A stretch of 64,000 bases of DNA, from the NCBI RefSeq assembly GCF_036345915.1, contig NZ_CP107785.1, positions 5,642,001 to 5,706,000 on the forward strand, given 5' to 3'. Below, piece by piece: positions 1 to 7,613 of the stretch (position 1 is its first letter; every line of letters starts with the position of its first letter). The notes under the pieces were generated by a model. The model ran no database searches and was not told the DNA's origin. It saw only the letters and a program-made list of their open reading frames with translations. Origin of the DNA: Nocardia sp. NBC_00565. Lineage in GTDB: Bacteria > Actinomycetota > Actinomycetes > Mycobacteriales > Mycobacteriaceae. Position numbers and translations under genes: made by a program.

Positions 1-681
1 GTTTTGGTCCATCTCGCAAATTCCGTCCGGAACCTCAGCGCAGGCGTCGAAGCTCGCTACCGTTGCCTTGCCGTCGAATTCGACCATCACTCGCTTAGTG
101 TTCTTCGGCAGACCAAGCGAGGCGGGGTTCGCACGAATCAGATATCGACCGCGGGAGTTGCCGCGGGCGGTAGTCGCCAGTACAAGGGTGCCGCGTCGGA
201 ATGTGTCAGGGCTGGATGATTCAATGCATCGCTTCAGCCACTTCAAGAACTCCAAGTAGGGCACGAAACCGCTTGAGCCCTCAAGCGTTTCGATCATGCC
301 TTGCAAGTAGGTCGACGACGGAATCTGCTCGTTTGCTTCCGGTGCACAGACCACGAAGGTCGAAGCGTGATATTCGCGGCGCTCTTTGAAGGAGTACACG
401 CTGACTGCCACTTCGCGGTAGGCAGGGGGCTTCAGTCGCAGTCCTTCCTTACGTTCCAGCGCCGGCCATTCGGCGTCGGGAACCTCGTAGAGCATCCCCA
501 TTACACAGAAGTCCTCGGCCGGAACAACATCGGCCACGCCGGTATGCGACTTGATCGAACGCCTGCTGAACCGCAACCGATAGTTCGACAGCCGTGCTTG
601 GCCCACCCGCTGTACACCAGGACAGACTTTGGCCATCGCCTCGAACGCCATGTTGCTGCCGTACGCGAAGTAGAGTTTCAT
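1..681 (-). CDS. Gamma-glutamylcyclotransferase-like protein, partial at window edge
   Basis: The frame is open from an ATG at 681 to position 1 with no stop, so the C-terminus lies outside the window (at least 227 residues). The N-terminus reads MKLYFAYGSNM; YGSNM is the nucleotide-fold-like signature loop of the GGCT/AIG2 family. A glutamate in LERKEGL, near residue 80, fits the catalytic acid position. The family cyclises gamma-glutamyl groups to 5-oxoproline or acts on related gamma-glutamylamines. Residues 1 to about 150 look like the GGCT fold; the remainder is an extension I do not recognise. The gene reads away from the neighbouring IS element, about 130 bp off. Family is confident, substrate unknown. 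Confidence 0.8.
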   Translation of the reverse strand, partial: MKLYFAYGSNMAFEAMAKVCPGVQRVGQARLSNYRLRFSRRSIKSHTGVADVVPAEDFCVMGMLYEVPDAEWPALERKEGLRLKPPAYREVAVSVYSFKERREYHASTFVVCAPEANEQIPSSTYLQGMIETLEGSSGFVPYLEFLKWLKRCIESSSPDTFRRGTLVLATTARGNSRGRYLIRANPASLGLPKNTKRVMVEFDGKATVASFDACAEVPDGICEMDQN

Positions 682-802
682 GTGCGCTGGTCCTCATCGA
701 TAGCACTCGGGGTGGGACATCCACAGCAGCAACCAGAACGAACCTACGGTGGATAACAGCCTATTTCAACTACGACCGCGATCGTGTGCACAGTTACGTC
801 TT

Positions 803-836
803 CGAAGTTTTCGAGCAATGATCAAAACCTGTGGAT
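803..836. repeat. IS256-family left end: target duplication plus terminal inverted repeat
   Basis: The 10-bp sequence CGAAGTTTTC at 803-812 recurs at 2282-2291, directly outside the two ends of the element, and is read as the target-site duplication. The inverted repeat begins at about 813 and contains ACCTGTGGAT. Over 23 positions it matches the right end at 18, with identity strongest on the inner side. The exact outer boundary is uncertain by one or two bases because the outermost bases are degenerate. Confidence 0.7.
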
Positions 837-2281
837 GACCGGGAAGGAGTACCTTCCCGGATGATCTGAAAGTCAACGGGTTTGATCAGTCCCGGCGCGC
901 CAACGCCGGGCGGGAAGGTACGTCCCATGCTCAAAATAATCGACGGCGGCGCCGAGTCCAATCAAGGCGGTGTGGCGGCCGGTGAGTCGCGTTCACCGAT
1001 CGACGAGATCGTGCGCGAGGGCGCCCGTCAGATGCTCGAAGCCGCGTTGCGCGCCGAGGTCGCCGCCTATGTCGAACGGTTCGCCGACCAGCTCGACGAG
1101 AACGGGCGAAAGCTGGTGGTGCGCAACGGGTATCACAACGAACGCCAGGTGTTGACCGCCGCCGGCGCGGTGACGGTGACCGCGCCACGGGTCAACGACA
1201 AACGTGTCGATCCGGAATCCGGTGAGCGGCAACGGTTTTCCTCCGCGATACTGCCCGCCTGGGCACGTAAATCGCCGCAGGTCACCGAAGTGTTGCCGCT
1301 GCTGTATCTGCACGGACTGTCCACCGGGGACTTCGGTCCGGCGCTGGAACAGTTCCTTGGTTCCGGCGCCGGACTGTCAGCGGCGTCGATCTCCCGGTTG
1401 ACCGGTCAGTGGCAAGACGAAGCCAAAGCGTTCGCCGCCCGGGACCTCTCGGGCACCGATTACGTGTATCTGTGGGTCGACGGCATCCACGTCAAAGTCC
1501 GTCTGGAGCAGGAGAAACTGTGCCTGCTGGTGATGATCGGAGTCCGCGCCGACGGCCGCAAGGAGTTGGTCGCGATCACCGACGGCTATCGGGAATCGGC
1601 CGAGTCGTGGGCAGATCTGCTGCGTGATTGCCGCCGCCGCGGCATGACCGCCCCGGTGCTCGCGGTCGGTGACGGTGCGCTCGGGTTCTGGAAAGCACTA
1701 CGCGATGTGTTCCCGCAAACTCGTGAACAACGCTGCTGGTTCCACAAATCTGCGAATGTCCTTGCCGCACTACCGAAATCAGCGCACTCCGGCGCGATCG
1801 CGGCCATGAAGGACATCTACAACGCCGAGGATATCGACAAAGCACAGCTCGCGGTCAAGGCATTCGACATCGACTACGGCAAAAAGTATCCGAAAGCGGT
1901 CGCGAAAATCGTCGACGACCTCGATGTCCTACTCGAATTCTTCAAATACCCGGCCGAACACTGGATCCACCTACGCACCACCAACCCGATCGAATCCACC
2001 TTCGCCACAGTGCGATTGAGGACGAAAGTCACCAAGGGGCCCGGCTCACGCGCGGCCGGAATCGCCATGGCCTACAAGCTGATCGAGGCCGCCCAGGCCC
2101 GCTGGCGCAAGGTCAACGCGCCCGAGCTGGTCGCGCTCGTCCGCAACGGTGCCCTGTTCCACAAGGGCAAACTCCTCGAACGACCCCGCGACATCACACC
2201 CGCCTCGTCACCCAACCCGGCCGACGCCACCGGAACGGAGGTCGCCTGAGAATTGCTGATCCACAGGTCTTGACAATATCT
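813..2281 (+). mobile_element. IS256-family insertion sequence, apparently intact
   Basis: The element is about 1.47 kb with a single transposase gene, imperfect terminal inverted repeats of about 23 bp and a flanking 10-bp direct duplication. IS256-family elements usually duplicate 8 or 9 bp, so the 10-bp match may include a chance base. Intact ends, an undamaged transposase and preserved duplication suggest fairly recent arrival by simple transposition. It lies between the GGCT-like gene and the ssrA-side islet. No gene appears to be split by it. Confidence 0.85.
927..2249 (+). CDS. IS256-family (mutator-type) transposase
   Basis: A 440-residue DDE transposase that cuts and joins the element ends. 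The catalytic triad fits D185 (in LWVDGIHVK), D249 (in AVGDGALGFW) and E356 (in NPIESTFATVR). The RCWFHK motif between the second D and the E is typical of the family. The usual N-terminal region reads PIDEIVREGARQML. The ATG at 927 was chosen over one at 882 because the protein begins there like known members and a GGGAAGG ribosome site precedes it. Length and motifs are complete, so the enzyme is probably functional. Confidence 0.93.
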   Translation: MLKIIDGGAESNQGGVAAGESRSPIDEIVREGARQMLEAALRAEVAAYVERFADQLDENGRKLVVRNGYHNERQVLTAAGAVTVTAPRVNDKRVDPESGERQRFSSAILPAWARKSPQVTEVLPLLYLHGLSTGDFGPALEQFLGSGAGLSAASISRLTGQWQDEAKAFAARDLSGTDYVYLWVDGIHVKVRLEQEKLCLLVMIGVRADGRKELVAITDGYRESAESWADLLRDCRRRGMTAPVLAVGDGALGFWKALRDVFPQTREQRCWFHKSANVLAALPKSAHSGAIAAMKDIYNAEDIDKAQLAVKAFDIDYGKKYPKAVAKIVDDLDVLLEFFKYPAEHWIHLRTTNPIESTFATVRLRTKVTKGPGSRAAGIAMAYKLIEAAQARWRKVNAPELVALVRNGALFHKGKLLERPRDITPASSPNPADATGTEVA

Positions 2282-2291
2282 CGAAGTTTTC
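2258..2291. repeat. IS256-family right end: terminal inverted repeat plus target duplication
   Basis: The right inverted repeat at about 2259-2281 contains ATCCACAGGTCTTGACAAT, the complement of the left end with a few changes. It starts nine bases after the transposase stop codon. CGAAGTTTTC follows directly at 2282-2291, matching the copy left of the element. Confidence 0.7.
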
Positions 2292-2525
2292 ATGTGCGTC
2301 CGTTGCACACTCTTCGTCAGTAGCACGTGGCCGATATTTGAATCAGGTCGCAACCCACAGGTCGAAAATCCGGCCTTCAGCTGAGCGCTTCCGGCGGCCC
2401 TGCCCACGTCCGACATCGAAGCCCACGTCCGGTCGCCTCCTTGTGCACGGCTGCCTCTCAGATTGACGTCCGACGACCACCGTACAAGGCGGGGCAGACA
2501 TGCCGGTCTTCTCAGCTGCCGGGAT

Positions 2526-2595
2526 ACGACAAAGGCCCGGTCTGTGTTGGACCGGGCCTTTTGTGGACCTCGCGGGAACTTACTCGAACCGGACC
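2526..2595. repeat. Diverged copy of the ssrA 3' end and its terminator (possible attachment-site remnant)
   Basis: This segment holds the hairpin GGCCCGGTC...GACCGGGCC followed by TTTTGTGGACCT, CGGGAA and TCGAACC. The same order occurs at 6127-6196: ssrA terminator hairpin, then TGGAGCT, CCGGGAA and TCGAACC from the T arm of tmRNA. Identity is partial, and the 2.5-kb copy has about five extra bases between CGGGAA and TCGAACC. The tmRNA 3' end is a common integration site. I infer that 2.5-6.2 kb is an old integrated islet, but chance resemblance of two terminators is not excluded. Confidence 0.45.
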
Positions 2596-2664
2596 GATCT
2601 GCTCGAAGTCTTCGCTGAGCTTCGGGAACAGCTGGATCGAGGCGGACCGCGCAGGTCAGTACCA

Positions 2665-2859
2665 TCACATCCGCGGACGTCAGGTGGACCGAAGAGGCAG
2701 CTGACCTCCGAGGAAGCTGCCGAGATCGTGGCCAAGTATTAAGCCGGCGCGGCGATGGCTCAGCTGAAAGCTGAGCATCACATGGCCAGGCGAAGCGTGG
2801 CCAAAGTGCTACGCGACAACGGTGTGGAGATCCGGCCACGCGGCGGGCATCGTCGCTAA
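2665..2859 (+). pseudogene. C-terminal relic of a site-specific recombinase (helix-turn-helix)
   Basis: One frame reads KRQLTSEEAAEIVAKY, then a TAA stop at 2740-2742, then in the same frame AGAAMAQLKAEHHM and ARRSVAKVLRDNGVEIRPRG. This resembles the DNA-binding end of serine recombinases, where a short HTH ends in an arginine/proline-rich tail. There is no catalytic domain upstream and the reading frame is interrupted, so it is a relic. It sits just inside the diverged ssrA-end copy, as expected for a decayed integrase of the islet. Confidence 0.5.
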
Positions 2860-2940
2860 GCAAGGGGCTTGCCGTTTACGCCCGCCGTCCTGACCTGGCA
2901 AATAGGCAAAGTCCGCTGAGTACCGCCCGGGCCGGACGAC

Positions 2941-2968
2941 TTGCCGCATGTCGTTGACGACATATACT
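2941..2968 (+). promoter_or_regulatory. Promoter for the higBA-like pair, leaderless arrangement
   Basis: TTGCCG (2941-2946), a 16-base spacer and TATACT (2963-2968) form a sigma-A-like promoter. The GTG at 2978 starts nine bases after the -10 box, where transcription should begin, so the mRNA is probably leaderless. No Shine-Dalgarno sequence precedes either candidate start. Confidence 0.5.
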
Positions 2969-2977
2969 CTTGGCGTT

Positions 2978-3361
2978 GTGGGTGAACTGTTCACCATCGA
3001 AATCGAGCCCGAGGTGCCGGACTGGCTGCAAGCGCTACCAGCCAAGCACTTCCTCAAGATCGACGAGTACGTCGGCCTGCTCGCCGAACAAGCAGAGTCG
3101 CTGAGCGAGCCCTACGCCCGATACCTCGGCGACGGGGTCCGCGAGCTGCGCCCGACACTGGACGGTGCAGCCATCCGTATCACTTACTGGGTTGCACCTG
3201 AACGGCGAGTGATCCTGCTTACGGTGTTCCGCAAGACCCGAATGCGAGAAGACGCCGAGGTCAAACGCGCGAAACTCGCCCAACAGACCTGCCAGGCCGA
3301 ACACGAACCCGCCCATCAAGAATTCATCCGCACAATCGAGAAGGGAGAACTGGACCGATGA
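2978..3361 (+). CDS. HigB/RelE-like toxin (phage-derived Gp49-like family)
   Basis: A 127-residue basic protein of the RelE/HigB superfamily, whose members cleave mRNA on the ribosome. Family features include the N-terminal beta strand, DGVRELRPTLDG near the middle, the strand IRITYWVAPERRVILLTVFRKT, and a lysine/arginine-rich C-terminus (KTRMREDAEVKRAKL). The toxin precedes its antitoxin, as in higBA systems, and overlaps it by 4 bp (ATGA). GTG 2978 is preferred over an in-frame ATG at 2948 because the promoter -10 box lies between them. Function is inferred from family and gene order. Confidence 0.8.
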   Translation: MGELFTIEIEPEVPDWLQALPAKHFLKIDEYVGLLAEQAESLSEPYARYLGDGVRELRPTLDGAAIRITYWVAPERRVILLTVFRKTRMREDAEVKRAKLAQQTCQAEHEPAHQEFIRTIEKGELDR

Positions 3362-3699
3362 GCCACGCACGCTGGAAAACCCTCCGGGAACGCAAACTCG
3401 CCGAGGGCTACACCGAACCCGACGACGTCACCGAGGCCCGCCGCGAAATCCAGCTCTCCATGGCACTGGCCAAAGCCGTCTATGACCGCCGCACCGAACT
3501 CGGATTCACCCAAGCCGACCTTGCCGAACGCGCCGGCCTGACCCAAGCCAAAATCTCGCGCATCGAAGGCTCCGACACCGTGCCAACCCTCCCCCTACTC
3601 GCCAAACTCGCCGACGCCCTCGACGCGACGCTCAATATCGCCCTCGACGCCGACGACACCCGAGTCAACTTCACCAGTCACCGCACCGACGCAGCCTGA
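3358..3699 (+). CDS. HigA-like XRE-family antitoxin
   Basis: A 113-residue protein with a helix-turn-helix in residues 50-85 (LGFTQADLAERAGLTQAKIS...EGSDTVPTLPLLAKLADAL). It would neutralise the upstream toxin and repress the shared promoter. Translation is coupled to the toxin by the ATGA overlap. The length and the N-terminal region before the HTH fit HigA antitoxins of Gp49-type pairs. The gene ends 22 bp before a convergent damaged gene. Confidence 0.85.
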   Translation: MSHARWKTLRERKLAEGYTEPDDVTEARREIQLSMALAKAVYDRRTELGFTQADLAERAGLTQAKISRIEGSDTVPTLPLLAKLADALDATLNIALDADDTRVNFTSHRTDAA

Positions 3700-3720
3700 A
3701 CACAAACAGTCGCTGCGGAA

Positions 3721-4145
3721 CTACCTGCGCACGACCGTTCCCGAGGCGAACCACTGGACGAGGGTCACGGCAAGAGGCACTGCCATCTGCGCGGCCTCGT
3801 TCGTGATCGGAAGCGCTGGAGTAACCCCTTCGTGCCGATCCGTGTGCCCCTCCCAAAGCATCCGAATCATCTGCACCACTGCTGTCAGGGGGAGTGACAC
3901 TCCCGCCCGGTCGCGTATGGCGACCTTGTACAAGTATCCCTGCCGGTCGAGTTGTGCCACGGGAAGCAGGAGCGACAATTCGGCAAAGGGGCGGGCAGCG
4001 ACGACTGCCAGATCCACGTCGGTGTTTGCGGTCGACAGCGGACAGCTGATCGAGGCGATCGAACAATCGCCGTACCGGATCAAGGATCGGCTCGCCGCTG
4101 CGCAGTCTGCGCCGCACCAGCACAGCCACCGCGTAGTTAGGTGTC
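3721..4145 (-). pseudogene. Unrecognised protein, probably frameshifted
   Basis: From an ATG at 4145 one frame gives a protein-like start (MTPNYAVAVLVRRRLRSGE ... LFDRLDQLSAV) and then degenerates into arginine-rich nonsense. A second frame becomes protein-like at about the same point (TDVDLAVVAARPFAELSLLL ... VPLAVTLVQWFASGTVVRR) and runs to a stop at 3721. The simplest reading is one gene of about 140 residues with a frameshift near 4020-4035. It lies 69 bp downstream of the Fic gene on the same strand and may be co-transcribed. I do not recognise the family. Confidence 0.45.
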
Positions 4146-4213
4146 ATACAAAAAGTATTGGGCCAAAACTTCACACGTCTGGCCCACATGCGAAGTTTCT
4201 TTCCATATGCCTT

Positions 4214-5389
4214 CTAGTCGGCAGGTTCGGTCCTGACCAGCAGTTTCAGGAACTCGCGGTTGATGAACAGCCGGTCGCGGCCGATCTTCGCGTCCTGAAG
4301 CAGGCCTGCTGTCACAAGGTCTTGAAGCCAAGCGGTCGCGGTCGGTCGTGAAACCTTGCAGCGCTCAACCACGGTCTTGATCCGGCAGTAGGGCTGCTCG
4401 AACAGGATCGACTGCAACTCTGAGTCGGAACCACCCTTCGAGGCTTCACGGGCCCGCTTGTTGAACTCATCCTGCAGCGAGCGGATGTCATCGATCTTCC
4501 GCAGAGTCGCGCGCGACGTCCGCTCGATTCCGGTCAGGATGTACAGAATCCACTCTTCCCAGGAGCCCTCAGCGGTCACACTGCGCAGGAGCCGGTAGTA
4601 GTCCTGCTTAGTGTCGATGATGTATCGGGACAGGTACAGCAGGGGCAGACGCAGCAACCCCGCCTCTACCAGCATGAGCATGTTGAGGATTCGGCCCGTC
4701 CTGCCGTTGCCGTCGCTGAACGGGTGGATCGCCTCGAACTGGTAATGCGCCACCGCCATACGAACAAGGGCGTCCATCCCGTCGTCAGCGTGGATGAACC
4801 GCTCCCACTCGCTGAGCTTCTCAATGATCAGATCCTGGCCTTCTGGCGGACTGTAGGCGATATTTCCCGTAGCCGTGTTACCGATCCGCCTTCCCGGCAT
4901 CGCGCGGACCTTCATCTCCCGGTCCTTGATTGTGCTGCACACCGCTGCGGCCGTTGCGGCGGTGAGGCCACGATCGAGAGTCGTCTCGAATCCGACCCGC
5001 AGCGCAGTTCTGTAGCGCAATGTCTCCCGCGTCGCCGGGTCCGCACCCGCGTCATCCTCCAGGTGCCGGAACAGTGCGTCGGTAGTCGTCACGATGTTCT
5101 CGATCTCGGAACTTGCCTGCGCTTCCAGCAAGGGGATCGTGTTGATCAGGACTGTGGGATTCGGGATCGACACAACAGCTTGGTCAAGTTGGGCCAGTGC
5201 CGCGTTCGCACCGATCGCTGCCTTGAGCACGGCTTTCGTCTCAAGTTCGTCTACCGTGGTGCTTGGTTGCGCGAGAGATCTGCTCGGCAGCTGTGCACAC
5301 CTCCGAACAAATGACCTTGGCCTGCAGCGTGAGAACTGATTTGAGATCCTTGGCCAGTTTGGAGGCATCGGAGCGCGCTGAGGTGCCAC
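4214..5389 (-). CDS. Fic-domain protein (AMP-transferase family) with winged-helix C-terminus
   Basis: The Fic core HPFSDGNGRTGR is complete at residues 222-233, with catalytic His222, the Mg-binding Asp and the anion-binding GNGR. Fic enzymes usually transfer AMP from ATP to target proteins. An inhibitory-helix motif of the S-x-x-x-E-N type (SSEIEN, residues 93-98) is in the N-terminal half, so activity is probably autoinhibited. The C-terminal 90 residues look like a winged helix (CRIKTVVERCKVSRPTATAWL). The first 45 residues, before DELETKAVLKA, are Cys/Arg/Pro-rich and unlike the family. The true N-terminus may be lost or begin elsewhere; the ATG at 5389 is only the first in frame. Confidence 0.85.
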   Translation of the reverse strand: MAPQRAPMPPNWPRISNQFSRCRPRSFVRRCAQLPSRSLAQPSTTVDELETKAVLKAAIGANAALAQLDQAVVSIPNPTVLINTIPLLEAQASSEIENIVTTTDALFRHLEDDAGADPATRETLRYRTALRVGFETTLDRGLTAATAAAVCSTIKDREMKVRAMPGRRIGNTATGNIAYSPPEGQDLIIEKLSEWERFIHADDGMDALVRMAVAHYQFEAIHPFSDGNGRTGRILNMLMLVEAGLLRLPLLYLSRYIIDTKQDYYRLLRSVTAEGSWEEWILYILTGIERTSRATLRKIDDIRSLQDEFNKRAREASKGGSDSELQSILFEQPYCRIKTVVERCKVSRPTATAWLQDLVTAGLLQDAKIGRDRLFINREFLKLLVRTEPAD

Positions 5390-5631
5390 TCAGCTGCGGC
5401 ACTGCCCGGAAGGCGTCGAGCTCGGCGCGTGCATCAGCAATGTCGAGGCCCATCGTCAACGTCGACACGGAAATCCATCGACTTCAGTTCGGCTTCAACG
5501 TCTTTGGCGAAGTCGCGGAACAACGGGCGAACTTTGACGCTTGCCTCGTTGACCCGTACCGGAATCCGGTACCATTGCGAGTGACACCGCGAAAGGGCCC
5601 GCCATGACCACCTTCTCTGCCAGCGAGGCAC
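5241..5631 (-). pseudogene. Decayed coding sequence upstream of fic (possible phage tail-protein remnant)
   Basis: Two frames in this stretch look protein-coding in turn. The first reads IPVRVNEASVKVRPLFRDF and AKDVEAELKSMDFRVDVDD and stops. A second frame then continues with ADARAELDAFRAVPQLSGTS and SKLAKDLKSVLTLQAKV. The wording resembles the N-terminus of actinophage tape-measure proteins, but this is a weak impression. The relic overlaps the odd N-terminus of the Fic gene. It also overlaps the yefM start region on the other strand, so it cannot all be functional. Confidence 0.25.
5556..5572. promoter_or_regulatory. Palindromic operator before yefM/yoeB
   Basis: GTACCGG-AAT-CCGGTAC is a perfect inverted repeat with a 3-base centre, 31 bp before the antitoxin start. 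TTGACC lies at 5549-5554 and a TACCAT -10-like box at 5570-5575, so a bound repressor would cover the promoter. YefM-type antitoxins usually autorepress through palindromes in this position. Confidence 0.5.
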
Positions 5632-5870
5632 GCGCCAAGCTATACCCGCTCATCGAGCAGGTTAACGACGATGCCGTAGCAATCCACATCACCGGCCGCA
5701 AAGGCAACGCCGTTCTCATCTCTGAGGACGAATACAACGCCCTACGCGAGACGCTCTACCTGCTGCGTTCCCCCGCCAACGCCGCGCGACTCGCCCAGGG
5801 CATCGCGCAGGCCGAAGCGGGTGACGTGATCGAGGTGGACATGGATCGGCTCGCGAAAGGGCTTGAATGA
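5604..5870 (+). CDS. YefM/Phd-family antitoxin
   Basis: An 88-residue antitoxin. The N-terminus [20 protein letters not shown] is the classic YefM start and forms the DNA-binding and dimer part; [26 protein letters not shown] follows the family closely. The acidic C-terminal tail ([18 protein letters not shown]) would wrap the toxin. It is expected to neutralise YoeB and repress the operon through the palindrome just upstream. It overlaps the toxin by 4 bp (ATGA). Confidence 0.93.
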   Translation: MTTFSASEARAKLYPLIEQVNDDAVAIHITGRKGNAVLISEDEYNALRETLYLLRSPANAARLAQGIAQAEAGDVIEVDMDRLAKGLE

Positions 5871-6121
5871 GAGTAACTTTCGTCAAGGTCGCATTCGAGG
5901 ACTTCGAGCATTGGGTCAGCACCGACCGTAAGATGGCGTTGCGGATCATGCGGCTGATCGGCGATATCCAGCGCGACCCGTTCAACGGCCTCGGCAAGCC
6001 CGAGCCCCTGAAAGGCGACAAGTCCGGCTATTGGTCGCGGCGGATCAACGACGAACACCGCCTGGTGTACTCGGTCGCAGGCGACACCATCACTATCGTG
6101 CAGGCCCGCTACCACTACTGA
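5867..6121 (+). CDS. yoeB: YoeB/Txe-family mRNA-cleaving toxin
   Basis: An 84-residue toxin of the RelE superfamily that cleaves mRNA at the ribosomal A site. Typical features are the start [16 protein letters not shown], the central [20 protein letters not shown], the catalytic-side [12 protein letters not shown] and the terminal RYHY with the conserved His-Tyr pair. It is translationally coupled to the antitoxin. Its stop codon is 12 bp before the hairpin shared with ssrA, which probably terminates both transcripts. Confidence 0.93.
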   Translation: MRVTFVKVAFEDFEHWVSTDRKMALRIMRLIGDIQRDPFNGLGKPEPLKGDKSGYWSRRINDEHRLVYSVAGDTITIVQARYHY

Positions 6122-6131
6122 ACAGACACGA

Positions 6132-6165
6132 CAAAAAGGCCCGGTCCAGGTGGACCGGGCCTTTT
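6132..6165. terminator. Bidirectional hairpin terminator between yoeB and ssrA
   Basis: AAAAGGCCCGGTCC and GGACCGGGCCTTTT form a perfect 14-bp stem with a 4-base loop. A-rich and T-rich edges let it act on both strands, ending yoeB on the plus strand and ssrA on the minus strand. Confidence 0.85.
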
Positions 6166-6168
6166 CAG

Positions 6169-6537
6169 TGGAGCTGCCGGGAATCGAACCCGGGTCCTCC
6201 GCCGCGTCTTCAGGGCTTCTCCGTGTGCAGTTCGCTAGGTCTCTACTTGGATCTCCGGGTCTCGCGAACAAGCCAGGATGACGATCCCAGTCGCTGTTCG
6301 ATGTCCCGTCCGACTCCGCGACCGAGCCGGACGGTAATTCCCTCTAGCTGATGCCAGTACCCGGGTCGAGGGACGAACCCGGACTGACAGAGACGACCTG
6401 CTACTTAGGCAGCGAGGGCGTACTCGCGCTGATTGGAATCGGCGCTTAATTGGTTGCAGCGACGCTTACGGTGGTCTCTTGCCTGCACCGACACGCTTCC
6501 CCTAAATCTACGTACGCAGTCGAAACCGTTCAGCCCC
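6169..6537 (-). ncRNA. ssrA: tmRNA (transfer-messenger RNA)
   Basis: About 369 nt. The 5' end GGGGCTG pairs with CAGCTCC near the 3' end to form the acceptor stem, and the T arm reads GGTTCGATTCCC; the terminal CCA is not encoded. The tag frame at 6443-6405 reads GCC GAT TCC ... GCT GCC TAA, giving ADSNQREYALAA, very close to the remembered mycobacterial tag. tmRNA with SmpB rescues stalled ribosomes and tags the products for proteolysis; smpB lies 1.1 kb upstream on the same strand. The 3' end abuts the accessory islet. Confidence 0.95.
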
Positions 6538-6539
6538 GT

Positions 6540-6594
6540 ACGTCCCGACACCTTGTCGGGCTAGTTATGTTAACACTCGGCCACGCCAGGTTCA
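6540..6594 (-). promoter_or_regulatory. Probable ssrA promoter and short leader hairpin
   Basis: On the minus strand TGAACC (6594-6589), a 16-base spacer and TAACAT (6572-6567) form a weak promoter. The 5' leader contains CCCGACA-AGG-TGTCGGG (6560-6544), a 7-bp hairpin just before the mature tmRNA end at 6537, where RNase P would cut. Confidence 0.35.
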
Positions 6595-6749
6595 TTCCAT
6601 TATCCCCGTACCCGATTTCAGAGCTCTGACCTGCGCAGCAGCCGGGCCGGGTGCGCATCGGCGTGGTGGCACCGCCGCACATCCAGCCCCACCAGTCGCT
6701 CCGGCACGAGTTGTGCAGGAACGGACCCGGGCCGTAGCGAAATTGCCGA

Positions 6750-7613
6750 TCACGCCGCCGCGATCAACCCGACCGAAGCAAGCGCCAGCACCATTCCGAC
6801 CTGCTGCTGGCGACCGACCCGCTCACCGAGCAGCACCATCGCCAGCAGGACGGTCGCGGCGGGATACAGCGATCCGATCACGCTCACCAGCGACAACATC
6901 GACCCGTGGAACGCATACAGCAGTGCGGCATTCGCGATGACATCCAGCACCGCGATATACGCCGCCAACCGCAGCGGCTCACCGTGCAGCGGCCGGAACT
7001 CTCCGGTCGACAATGCGATCAACCACACCATCGGGCTCGCCGCACCACGCTGAGCGAGCAGCGGCCATACTCCCGCGCTCGCGTGCGTTTCGTGCAGGAA
7101 GACGAAGGCGAGTCCGAAGGCCGCACCCGAGCCGATGGTGAGCAGCGCAACCTTCCGGGTGAAGCGCAATTCGCGCCCACCGGTGATCTCCTCGGTGACG
7201 TCATCGGGTGATTCCCGGCTGACCAGGTACACCGCGCCGAGCGCGAAGGCGATTCCGGCGAAGGCCAGCGGCCCGGGACGCTCGCCGATCACCAGACCGA
7301 CCAGCACCGGAATGCCCGCGACCAATATCGCCGTCAACGGCGACACCACCGCCATCGGACCGCTGGCCAGCGCGGCATAGAACCACCACACCGCCAGACC
7401 GCTCGCCACACCGGCCGCGAAACCCCACAGCATCGATGCCATGTCCGGAGTCCCGCCGATCAGCGGTAGCAGCACGAGGATGAACAGCACCGACATCGGA
7501 TAGGAGACGATCACGACCCGCAGGGCGGTCACTCGCCGCGATGCCACACCGCCGAAGAAATCACTCACGCCGTAGCCGACCGCGGCCACCAGCGCCAGTA
7601 GGACAGCGGTCAA
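6750..7613 (-). CDS. EamA/DMT-family transporter
   Basis: A 287-residue membrane protein with about ten hydrophobic segments arranged as two five-helix halves, the drug/metabolite transporter fold. A hydrophilic loop near residues 132-150 ([18 protein letters not shown]) separates the halves. The second half ends in the conserved [19 protein letters not shown]. It probably moves a small metabolite across the cytoplasmic membrane; the substrate cannot be told. The TTG start overlaps the smpB stop by 4 bases (TTGA), so translation is coupled to smpB. Confidence 0.8.
   Translation of the reverse strand: MTAVLLALVAAVGYGVSDFFGGVASRRVTALRVVIVSYPMSVLFILVLLPLIGGTPDMASMLWGFAAGVASGLAVWWFYAALASGPMAVVSPLTAILVAGIPVLVGLVIGERPGPLAFAGIAFALGAVYLVSRESPDDVTEEITGGRELRFTRKVALLTIGSGAAFGLAFVFLHETHASAGVWPLLAQRGAASPMVWLIALSTGEFRPLHGEPLRLAAYIAVLDVIANAALLYAFHGSMLSLVSVIGSLYPAATVLLAMVLLGERVGRQQQVGMVLALASVGLIAAA

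Noticed and set aside
2545..2600. A tRNA gene at the ssrA-end-like sequence
   Set aside because: A T-arm-like segment is present but no acceptor, D or anticodon arm can be built around it.
2072..2863. 263-codon minus-strand frame spanning the IS right end
   Set aside because: It crosses the IS boundary and overlaps transposase codons; Arg/Ser-rich without domain features.
7019..7428. Small frames inside the EamA transporter gene
   Set aside because: Overlapping shadows; the transporter frame has continuous hydrophobic periodicity.
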